Positions 1-6,727 of a DNA stretch of 10,092 nt are shown piece after piece; positions within the stretch are counted from its first letter, which is position 1, and every line of letters starts with the position of its first letter. The DNA is from VBAS01 sp964581455 (GTDB lineage: Bacteria; Bacteroidota; Bacteroidia; Chitinophagales; Chitinophagaceae), in NCBI GenBank assembly GCA_964581455.1, contig CAZOOT010000118.1, positions 1-10,092 of the forward strand. The letters are read 5' to 3'. Position numbers and translations under genes: made by a program. Below the pieces are notes generated by a model, which saw only the letters and a list, made by a program, of their open reading frames with translations, was not told the origin of the DNA and did not search any database.

Positions 1-556
1 GATAGTTCTTTGAATGCTGAATAAAAGATGGTAGCAGGTCTACCGCATACGCTGTGCAGAAAGAGTATGCAAACCACCTGAAGGTGCTGTGATCAAAAGT
101 CATGGTGCTGAACGTTCAGGTAAAGATGCTGTACAAACAGTATCAGGTACGTGTAAAGAAGCTGAACGAAAGTAAACCGACTGATGAAGTGTCGAAACGG
201 CTCCTTGTCATGCATAAGCCAAAGTTCCCACGACTGAGGCGACAAACTGTAACGGATAATCTGCTTACTGGTTACAGGCTGACCGGCATTAAGGCGGCAG
301 GAGCTTTACACGGGCTTTTATTCGGAACGTGAGAGGTTTCCTTGTTGATGCGCCAAAAGCTTTGCAGGAAGGTTTTTTTTAGAGCGACTGTTCAATAAAA
401 ATTTTACAGTTCATACTGCAACTCAATCACACTATAGGTGTGAGAAGCAACAAGAAGCGTCGGACGAAGCCATAGTAGCGGAGAAGTTTCTGTAATGGAG
501 ATGGAGCGAAGGGCTTCGGTTATCCAGTCACAGTATTTTAGAACAACCATTAAAAT

Positions 557-562
557 GGGAGG
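557..562 (+). promoter_or_regulatory. Shine-Dalgarno-like sequence before the maturase start
   Basis: GGGAGG lies 13 nt upstream of the ATG at 576. A purine-rich site like this is uncommon for native genes in Bacteroidota, and the host genes in this window lack one. It fits a translation signal carried by the intron. The spacing is longer than optimal, so its strength is uncertain. Confidence 0.4.
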
Positions 563-575
563 ATTGTAAAAGAAA

Positions 576-1808
576 ATGACAAAGTCATTACCTATTAGTA
601 AGCGGATGGTGTACAACAGCTATCTGAAAGTGATTGCAAAAGATGGAAGTGCAGGAATAGATAAGCAAAGCATTGAAATGTTCAATGAGAATTTGTCGGA
701 CAACCTGTACAAAATCTGGAATCGCATGACATCGGGTAGTTATTTTCCGCCACAGGTACGAACAGTATTTATTCCCAAGAAGCAAGGCGGTAAAAGACCA
801 TTGGGTATTCCTACAGTCAGCGACCGCATTGCACAAGGTGTAGTAAAAGATTACTTAGAATCGATTGTAGAAACAACTTTTAATTCAAGTTCTTTTGGAT
901 ACAGGCCGGGCAGAAGTGCACATGATGCAATCAAACAATGCCAGGACAACTGTATCAAACATGCCTGGGTGATAGATGTAGATATAAAAGGGTTCTTTGA
1001 CAACATCAGTCATGACATTATGTTGCAACAGCTACAACAACATACCCAAGAGAAATGGGTATTAATGTAAGCAGCACGTTGGTTGAAAGCAGGTGTAGAG
1101 CAGGAAGATGGAAGTATAGCAGCAAGGACGAAAGGCACACCGCAAGGTGGAGTTATCAGTCCGTTGTTAACTAATATTTATCTGCATCATGGCTTTGACA
1201 AATGGATGGATGAAGTAAATCCGCAAAACCCTTTTGAAAGGTATGCAGATGATATAGTCATTCATTGCAGCAGCAAAGAAGAAGCCGAACAGTTACTGGA
1301 AAAGTTGAAAGCGAGGATGCAGCAGTATGAATTGGAACTGCATCCAGAAAAGACAAAGATTGTGTATTGCAAGAATTATCAACGACAAGATAAGCATGAT
1401 AACAACAGCTTTACCTTTTTGAGTTATAGCTTTCAGCCTAGAACTATCAGAGACAAGTTCGGAAGAACAAACAGGATAGCGGTGTTCAGTTGTGCCATTA
1501 GTCAAATGGCAAAGAAAAACATCAGGAAAGTGTTAAGAGAAATACTGAAGCCACATATCAGTCATGTGAAGTTGGAAAAGTTTGCAGCACGGCTGAATCC
1601 GAAAATCAGGGGTTGGATTAATTACTACACTAAGTTCAACAGGGCGATAGGACTCGATGTGTTTTATTATCTGAATGAACTGATACGTCAAAGGATAAAG
1701 AACACTTACAAGATAAGGGGAAAAGAATGGCTGTATGATAAGTATCATACAATACAATCAGCTAACCCTGACTTGTTTTATCATTGGCGATTGGGAATAA
1801 AAGCATGA
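576..1808 (+). pseudogene. ltrA: Group II intron reverse transcriptase/maturase, interrupted by an in-frame stop
   Basis: The frame encodes the intron's reverse transcriptase and splicing cofactor. Read through, it is 410 codons plus a stop, a normal length for maturases lacking the HNH endonuclease. Visible landmarks are IPKKQGGKRPLGIPT (66-80), FGYRPGR (107-113), the motif A segment DVDIKGFFDNISHD (134-147, probable catalytic D136), GTPQGG after the stop, the catalytic YADD at 223-226, and a maturase domain with IRGWINYYTKF. The TAA at 1068-1070 (codon 165) lies between motif A and GTPQGG. Both halves are in the same frame and both well conserved, so a single substitution, probably of a Tyr codon (TAT or TAC), explains it. 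The 164-residue product lacks YADD and the X domain and should be inactive. A purine-rich GGGAGG (557-562) lies 13 nt before the ATG. Restart after the stop would need a non-ATG codon and is unlikely. Confidence 0.9.
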
Positions 1809-1819
1809 TTGGATAACAA

Positions 1820-1853
1820 GAGCCGTATGAGTTGAGATGCTCAAGTACGGTTC
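1820..1853 (+). ncRNA. Group II intron domain V (catalytic hairpin)
   Basis: This is the 34-nt metal-binding catalytic hairpin. The lower stem GAGCCGTA pairs with TACGGTTC and contains the AGC triad. A two-nucleotide AG bulge at 1844-1845 is in the expected place. The upper stem TGAGT pairs with GCTCA, capped by a GNRA-type GAGA loop. The pair closing the tetraloop is a U-U mismatch, slightly off the usual form. All the parts needed for catalysis appear present, so the RNA itself may still be splicing-competent. Confidence 0.9.
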
Positions 1854-1854
1854 T

Positions 1855-1892
1855 GTGAGAAGCTTGGGCTGAAATGCCCTTGCTTACTCGAC
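1855..1892 (+). ncRNA. Group II intron domain VI with branch-point A and 3' splice site
   Basis: The stem is built from GAG (1857-1859) with CTC (1887-1889), AAGC (1860-1863) with GCTT (1882-1885), and GGGC (1866-1869) with GCCC (1876-1879), around a TGAAAT loop. A1886 is unpaired between the CTC and GCTT strands, which is where the lariat branch adenosine belongs. Counting seven nucleotides from it puts the 3' splice site after the AC at 1891-1892. The exact junction could be a few bases further right. Confidence 0.75.
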
Positions 1893-2209
1893 TATTGAAG
1901 GATGAACCGTGGATGGGGCAAGGGAATAATTTTTTTAAACTAATGATGATTTTCATTCAGGACAGAAAGAAAATTAATATTCTTTTTTATTGCCTGTACA
2001 AATATAATATCATTTTGTATTCAGTCCGGAAGAAAGTGGCCAGTAACTGGTTTAAAATATCGGAAGAGGTTTGTAGGATAATTGTGTCAATAATAATTGG
2101 CGAAACAGCCCCTATTATTTTTATCAAATAATCTACCAGGTTTTGCGTTTATTAATTAGAAGGGCATTGTATTATCTTTATTTAGCTAAACCCGAATCAT
2201 CCCAATCCA
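1893..2209 (+). other. Intergenic region between intron 3' end and the outer-membrane protein gene
   Basis: This is the 3' exon side of the intron, and I see no convincing gene in it. The one open frame that crosses it (1874-2131) begins inside intron domain VI, has an AT-rich low-complexity composition and resembles nothing I know. A TATCTTTA at 2173-2180 is one base off the Bacteroidota -7 consensus TAnnTTTG and lies 30 nt before the next start codon. A TTTG at 2142-2145 is too far upstream (27 nt gap) to be a proper -33 partner, so the promoter assignment is weak. Confidence 0.5.
2173..2180 (+). promoter_or_regulatory. Possible -7 promoter box for the outer-membrane protein gene
   Basis: TATCTTTA matches the Bacteroidota TAnnTTTG box at all but the last position and ends 29 nt before the ATG at 2210. 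No correctly spaced TTTG -33 element is present. The call is tentative. If right, the intron would sit upstream of the promoter and would not block expression. Confidence 0.3.
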
Positions 2210-3460
2210 ATGTTTTTGAAAAAACTGATTTTTTCTGCAGGTTTCCTGATGAGCATCCTTCAGCACAAGCATCTCAAGGCTCAGGATTCACTTTTCTCTG
2301 ACGAATTATTTATACAGGCCCGGTCAGCCGCATTTGATCAGAAAAATTATTTGCTGGCCATTGAATTAAGCAAAAAAGCATTGAACAAAAGCCCGGGTTA
2401 TTCGGATATCCGGATTTTTTTAGGAAGAGTTTTTACCTGGTCGGGACAAACGGACAGTGCCCGCAACGCCTTTGAAGAAGTGCTGCGACAGCAACCGGAT
2501 AACGAAGATGCCGCTGCCGCCTATGCTGACCTGGAATATTGGAACGATAATCCTGCAAAAGCCTTAAGCATTTGTAATAATGGGCTAACCTTTCACCAGC
2601 AATCAAAAACACTATTACTAAAGAAAGCAAAATGCTTAACGGCATTAAAACAGTTTCATGAAGCCAATAACATTTTAAACAATTTAATAAAAGAAGATCC
2701 GAAAAATGAAGAAACCCGGTCTTTATCGGAAAAAATAAAAGACCAATCTTCCAAAAATAAATTTGGTGTCAATTACGATTTTGTGGGGTTCGATAAACAG
2801 TTTGATGATCCCTGGCACCTGGTAAGTATGAGCTATAGCCGAAGCACAGGTATCGGTTCTGTTATCGGTCGCCTGAATTATGCCAACCGTTTTTCGAATG
2901 GAGCTATGCAACTCGAAGCCGATGCTTACCCGCGGATTTCAAAAACTTTTTATAGTTATATCAATTTAGGTATTTCCGATTCCAGCGGTGTATTTCCTCA
3001 TTACCGAGCCGGCTTTTCTCTTTATGCAAACCTTCCTAACAGTTTTGAAGCTGAAGCGGGTTTTCGTTACATCTACTTTAACTATGTTACCTGGATTTAT
3101 GCCGGCTCTATAGGTAAATATTTTAAAAACTACTGGTTTAATTTGCGGACTTACCTTACCCCAGGCAATTCCAATATTTCCCATTCGTATTCATTTACTA
3201 CCCGCTATTATTTTGGCGGAGCCGAAGATTATTTATCTTTTGACTTGCGAACAGGAATATCTCCCGATGACAGAAGCAACAATGTACAACTGGGTTCTCC
3301 TGCCAAGTTAAAATCAAATGGTATTTCTGCCGGATATAACAAATCATTCAGGGGGGTCACTATTCTAAACCTGACTGGTTCGTGGCAGCACCAGGAATAT
3401 TTACCTGCTACTTTTGGCAACCAGTTCAGCTTCGGCATCGGTATTCAAAAAAGATTTTAA
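2210..3460 (+). CDS. TPR-containing YaiO-family outer-membrane beta-barrel protein
   Basis: This 416-residue protein is probably an outer-membrane channel or docking protein for an exported polysaccharide. The N-terminus has a Lys-rich start and a short hydrophobic core, with likely signal peptidase cleavage near HLKA-QDS (residues 21-27). Residues 34 to about 170 form helical TPR-like repeats, with segments such as YLLAIELSKKALNKSPGY and ARNAFEEVLRQQPDNEDAA. From about 184 to the end there are alternating aromatic/polar beta-strands, ending in a strand with a C-terminal Phe (GIQKRF), the usual BAM recognition signal. The domain order (periplasmic TPR then barrel) matches the YaiO family and recalls PgaA and BcsC, although this barrel is smaller. 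The gene points toward the glycosyltransferase operon on the other strand. Family assignment is from recognition of the architecture; the transported substrate is inferred only from context. Confidence 0.85.
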   Translation: MFLKKLIFSAGFLMSILQHKHLKAQDSLFSDELFIQARSAAFDQKNYLLAIELSKKALNKSPGYSDIRIFLGRVFTWSGQTDSARNAFEEVLRQQPDNEDAAAAYADLEYWNDNPAKALSICNNGLTFHQQSKTLLLKKAKCLTALKQFHEANNILNNLIKEDPKNEETRSLSEKIKDQSSKNKFGVNYDFVGFDKQFDDPWHLVSMSYSRSTGIGSVIGRLNYANRFSNGAMQLEADAYPRISKTFYSYINLGISDSSGVFPHYRAGFSLYANLPNSFEAEAGFRYIYFNYVTWIYAGSIGKYFKNYWFNLRTYLTPGNSNISHSYSFTTRYYFGGAEDYLSFDLRTGISPDDRSNNVQLGSPAKLKSNGISAGYNKSFRGVTILNLTGSWQHQEYLPATFGNQFSFGIGIQKRF

Positions 3461-3488
3461 TCAGTATAAAAAAAAGAGCGCCTGTTCA

Positions 3489-3502
3489 TTTAGTTAACTA
3501 AA
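3489..3502. repeat. 14-bp perfect palindrome between convergent genes
   Basis: TTTAGTTAACTAAA is a perfect inverted repeat with no spacer, 28 nt after the outer-membrane protein stop codon. It is AT-rich, has no adjacent T-run on the + strand and no GC-rich stem, so it is not a convincing intrinsic terminator. It could be a protein-binding site or simply chance. The rest of the 241-nt convergent gap (3461-3701) shows no gene and no clear terminator for either strand. Confidence 0.35.
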
Positions 3503-3701
3503 ATTCAGAATTGCAACTATGGCATGTGTGTAGAAAGTATGGCTTCCGCACCCGATAAAAAAACCAGGTAACTCACAATTGAAAATTATTTCGTAATTAC
3601 TGAGCAGTACAGAAAACAAGAAGTATCCAGATGACAAGACAGCAAATGACCTGGTTGCTTTATTAAGTGATTAAAAAAAAAGGTTTTATAAATGAGAATT
3701 G

Positions 3702-5123
3702 TTATTTGGTTGATGCAAACCCTTTCCTGGTCATTTCCCCCCAACCTTTTTTCTTTTTTAAAAAATCAATATTGCCTTTAATTGCCGACCATACTACAAA
3801 AGGATGAAATAAAAATGGCTCCAGCAAAGCAGTGCCAATGAGTTTAAAAATATCCCAGTGCCTTTTGTATTGATTGTAGGTAAGCACTTCCATTAAAATA
3901 GCAAAAACTGAATATAAAAATCCAAAACTTACAATAAAAGCTAGTAGCGAAGAAAAGAAAGACCAGTCTACTAATCCGAAAAGGGCCAGGAGGATAAAAG
4001 CAATTATACCGGTAAATTCAATAATGGGGGCCAGGAATTCAAAAAAGAACCAATAAGGATAGCTGATCATACCCAGTAATCCATACCGGGGATTAAAAAA
4101 CATTTTGCGGTGAATCTTCAGGGTTTCCACTGTGCCTCTTGTCCACCGGTTACGCTGCCTCCCCAGAATTTTATAACTTGACGGCGCTTCAGTCCAGCAC
4201 AATGGATCGGGAATATAAGCCACCCGGTATGACAGATTATTTTCTTCCATATATCGGCGCATACGCACAACCAGCTCCATATCTTCTCCCACGGTATGAT
4301 GGTTGTACCCGCCCGATTTAATTACAATTTCCCTGTCAAAAGCGCCAAATGCGCCAGAGATCAATAACAGTCCGTTCATTCTGCTCCAGGCCATACGCCC
4401 CAGCAAAAATGCCCGGATATACTCCAGCGTTTGTACCCTTGGTAAAAATTGCGTGGGTAGGTTAACCCGGGTAATTTTTCCTTCTTTTACCTCACAGGAA
4501 TTGGCAATGCGAACCACGCCGCCGGTAGCAATCACTCTCACTTCTCGTTCTTCCAAAAAAGGTTTTACCAGTTTTAGCATGGCATCCTGCTCCAATATGC
4601 AATCCACATCAATACAAACGATATAATTATGGCGGGCAAAATTAATGCCTACGTTTAACGCATCGGCTTTCCCGCCATTTTCTTTATCCACTACGATCAA
4701 CTTTTTATAAACCGGATTTTTGCTTTTGTAAACACCTTTTACGAGTTGGGTGCGGATGTGCTGTTGGGTCCACCAGGAGATTTTTTCCAGTTCATAGGCC
4801 TCTATCAGTTTTTGAAGTGAATCATCTTTACTGCCATCATTTATAACAATCAGCTCAAGGTTGTTATAATATATGTTCAGCAACGATCTTACATTTTCAA
4901 TAATAGTAGCGCCTTCATTATAAGCCGGCGCCAGGATGCTGACCGAAGGGGCTTTTTCCGACACGGCCATGATGGAATAATCCGTAAAACTGCTTTTCCT
5001 AATATACTCTCTTGTTTCTCCTATAGAATAAAAAGCAATGAACAGGTAAGAAAGCAGTAAAAACAGAGAGTACAACAAAAGGCTGTAAGTAAGAAAGACG
5101 GAAATGATCTGCAACCAGTTCAT
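3702..5123 (-). CDS. Processive family 2 glycosyltransferase (membrane polysaccharide synthase)
   Basis: This 473-residue inner-membrane enzyme most likely polymerises a nucleotide-sugar on the cytoplasmic face while threading the chain across the membrane. An N-terminal membrane segment spans about residues 5-33. The GT-A domain shows PAYNE (66-70), NDGSKD (95-100), the metal-binding DVD (172-174), SGAFGAF (256-262), the catalytic-base region GED (279-281) and QRNRW (323-327), the QxxRW hallmark of processive synthases. Further hydrophobic segments follow at about 350-382 and 386-414, with a possible one at 434-449. This is the PgaC/IcaA, hyaluronan and cellulose synthase type of architecture. 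No PilZ domain is present, so it is not a standard BcsA. The start codon overlaps the stop of the HEAT gene as ATGA, which indicates translational coupling. The sugar used cannot be determined. Confidence 0.92.
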   Translation of the reverse strand: MNWLQIISVFLTYSLLLYSLFLLLSYLFIAFYSIGETREYIRKSSFTDYSIMAVSEKAPSVSILAPAYNEGATIIENVRSLLNIYYNNLELIVINDGSKDDSLQKLIEAYELEKISWWTQQHIRTQLVKGVYKSKNPVYKKLIVVDKENGGKADALNVGINFARHNYIVCIDVDCILEQDAMLKLVKPFLEEREVRVIATGGVVRIANSCEVKEGKITRVNLPTQFLPRVQTLEYIRAFLLGRMAWSRMNGLLLISGAFGAFDREIVIKSGGYNHHTVGEDMELVVRMRRYMEENNLSYRVAYIPDPLCWTEAPSSYKILGRQRNRWTRGTVETLKIHRKMFFNPRYGLLGMISYPYWFFFEFLAPIIEFTGIIAFILLALFGLVDWSFFSSLLAFIVSFGFLYSVFAILMEVLTYNQYKRHWDIFKLIGTALLEPFLFHPFVVWSAIKGNIDFLKKKKGWGEMTRKGFASTK

Positions 5124-6259
5124 AACAACACCTCCTGTTTTAAATAAGGCAGTAATTGATTCCAGGGTATAAGCTCAGGATTGATTTTTTTTTCTACCGC
5201 TGACCAGCCTTCTGCACTGATTTTTCCGATAGCCCTGGCTGAAGCCACTTTAAATTCGTCACGGGAATGATGCAGGTATTTGGATATAACAGCTATTTCA
5301 TTTTCGGTACCAATTTGTTCCAGTACTTGCAGAATGGCCAATTGAACTTCTTCCTCTTCCACTTCCAGTCTTTGGGCAAGGAGGGGCGGGGTATCTGGCC
5401 GGTAAATTTCTATTATCACTTCTACTGCTTTTTTCCGGATCCTTTTTTCCGTATGAAACATGCAGTTGATTACGTCATCATACAGGTCATATAATTTAAA
5501 AGAATCGATGAGGTTAAGACAAAATTCTACCACACTTAAATTGGATGACTGAAGCCAGCGGTTTGCTGCGAAAATTGATTTAATAGGGTGAAGAGAAAGC
5601 TCATGGAGCAAACAAAGCTGTTCCCATTCTGTAAGCGGGTAGGTGATGATATCGAGAAAACGTAGTCCTTCAAAGCCGGTGAGCTGCACAATAGCAATCC
5701 GGGCTTCATTTCTTACATATTCATTTCGGTTATTAGTGTACCGGTAAATCTGCTTACTGTACTGTTTTTGTTTCAGGTGTCCCAATTCCCCGATGGCTCT
5801 TGCTTTTACATGCCAGGTTCCTTTTTTCAGCCGGGTGAATGAATCTTTGTCAAGACCGGTATAAGTATAAAACCAACTTACATTATCCGCAGCTGTACCA
5901 CTCATGTTTTTCACAGTGGTTACCAGTTCTCTTACCAGTAGATTCCTTGCAAAGGGATTCCCAAGCCAGCCTGCCAGTTTGTTTTTCCATTCGGATTCTT
6001 CCATTACGTTCTGTAGTTCTTCGACGGAATCACTGACGGCAAGGTAACTGATGAATCCGCTGTATTGCTGACGTAATTGCTGGCGGTACAAACTTTTTCC
6101 AGCACGGTGTACCAAATAAAATAGCATGTAAACAATAACGATAAGAATAATGCTGATAAAAACCAGCATTCCTACAATCAGGTGGTGGGGCTGAATAAAA
6201 AAATAAAGCAAATGATTTTCATAATCATTCGGCCAATATAACCGGTGTAATTGTTCCAT
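5120..6259 (-). CDS. Membrane-anchored HEAT-like repeat protein
   Basis: This 379-residue protein has no recognisable enzyme motif. One transmembrane segment lies at about residues 26-50 (LIVGMLVFISIILIVIVYML). The segment after it is basic (HRAGKSLYRQQLRQQ) and the 25 residues before it are not, so by the positive-inside rule the large C-terminal part should be cytoplasmic. That part is helical, with HEAT-like units near 147-195 (VKARAIGELG, VRNEARIAIVQL) and 270-350 (IRKKAVEVIIEI, VQLAILQVLEQIG, FKVASARAIGKI). HEAT solenoids bind other proteins, so a scaffold or regulator for the glycosyltransferase translated from the overlapping ATGA is the natural guess. It lies 37 nt downstream of the response regulator gene in the same operon. 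The function is inferred from context. Confidence 0.8.
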   Translation of the reverse strand: MEQLHRLYWPNDYENHLLYFFIQPHHLIVGMLVFISIILIVIVYMLFYLVHRAGKSLYRQQLRQQYSGFISYLAVSDSVEELQNVMEESEWKNKLAGWLGNPFARNLLVRELVTTVKNMSGTAADNVSWFYTYTGLDKDSFTRLKKGTWHVKARAIGELGHLKQKQYSKQIYRYTNNRNEYVRNEARIAIVQLTGFEGLRFLDIITYPLTEWEQLCLLHELSLHPIKSIFAANRWLQSSNLSVVEFCLNLIDSFKLYDLYDDVINCMFHTEKRIRKKAVEVIIEIYRPDTPPLLAQRLEVEEEEVQLAILQVLEQIGTENEIAVISKYLHHSRDEFKVASARAIGKISAEGWSAVEKKINPELIPWNQLLPYLKQEVLL

Positions 6260-6296
6260 AAAACCGGAATAAAGTTAACGGGAATAAAAAGAAAAC

Positions 6297-6686
6297 CTAT
6301 GACCTGTCTGCTAAAGCATGGATGCCGGCAGACTGAGCCAGTCTTTTTACCCGCATGGAAAGTTCGTTGGGGCTGAAAGGCTTGGTGATATAATCATCTG
6401 CACCAAGATTAAACGCTTCCAGTACCACATTTTCCTGGCCCATGGCGCTCAAAACAATAATCGGTATGTTTCGTTGACCAGGAGTTTTTACTTTGCCCAC
6501 TATTTCCAGCCCGGAGACATAGGGCATCATGATATCAGTAATGATTAAATCCGGATGATGGATATCTATTTGTTCCATAGCCGTAAGGCCATTATCGGTG
6601 GCGATCACTACATGTCCGTCTTTTTTCAACCGGAGTTCAATTGTTTTAAGCATGATCGGTTCGTCTTCTGCAACTAAGATTTTCAT
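6297..6686 (-). CDS. Single-domain response regulator (receiver only)
   Basis: This 129-residue CheY-like receiver has nothing attached. All phosphorylation residues are visible: acidic pocket E7 and D8, phospho-acceptor D51 in LIITDIMMP, switch residue S80 in VLSAMG, and K102 in the ITKPF loop. There is no DNA-binding, GGDEF or other output domain, so it must act by protein contact or as a relay intermediate. It follows the hybrid kinase gene after 41 nt and precedes the HEAT gene by 37 nt, which makes the kinase's HPt domain its likely phosphodonor and the downstream HEAT/glycosyltransferase pair its likely target. Both links are inferences from gene order. Confidence 0.93.
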   Translation of the reverse strand: MKILVAEDEPIMLKTIELRLKKDGHVVIATDNGLTAMEQIDIHHPDLIITDIMMPYVSGLEIVGKVKTPGQRNIPIIVLSAMGQENVVLEAFNLGADDYITKPFSPNELSMRVKRLAQSAGIHALADRS

Positions 6687-6727
6687 GTGGTTTTTTTTGC
6701 TGTTAGGATATTAAATTTTTATACCGG

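Larger units (their letters stand above)
1..1892 (+). mobile_element. Group II intron, 5' end outside window, with broken maturase
   Basis: This is a self-splicing retroelement whose RNA folds into six domains. The 3' half is clear: a 34-nt domain V at 1820-1853 and a domain VI at 1855-1892 with a bulged adenosine. Upstream, 1-550 is rich in short stems typical of domains I-III, for example GCATAC (45-50) with GTATGC (65-70), the CACC-TGAA-GGTG hairpin at 75-86, and GAAGCC (466-471) with GGCTTC (512-517) in a probable domain III just before the ORF. The conserved 5' GUGYG start is not found near position 1, so the intron begins upstream of the window. The maturase frame (576-1808) sits in domain IV. 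Because it lacks a C-terminal endonuclease domain, the element belongs to one of the endonuclease-minus bacterial classes; I cannot name which. The 3' boundary near 1892 is inferred from the branch point and the AY ending. Confidence 0.88.

Noticed and set aside
102..332. 76-codon open frame at the left end
   Set aside because: It lies inside the structured domain I region of the group II intron, overlaps clear RNA stems and has no protein features. It is an accidental frame in a ribozyme.
1874..2131. 85-codon open frame after the intron
   Set aside because: It starts within domain VI, crosses the 3' splice site and then runs through AT-rich intergenic sequence, with no recognisable domain.
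381..3488. Near-identical 14-mers AGAGCGACTGTTCA (381-394) and AGAGCGCCTGTTCA (3475-3488)
   Set aside because: One 13-of-14 match between two sites is expected several times by chance in 10 kb. The flanks do not align well, and the first copy is inside the intron.
3562..3656. Inverted repeat AACCAGGT (3562-3569) / ACCTGGTT (3649-3656)
   Set aside because: Eight base pairs across a loop of about 79 nt, with no extension and no T-run; most likely chance.
3702..5123. Cellulose synthase (BcsA) assignment for the glycosyltransferase
   Set aside because: No PilZ domain, fewer membrane segments than BcsA and no BcsB-like neighbour. Only the general processive GT2 class can be supported.
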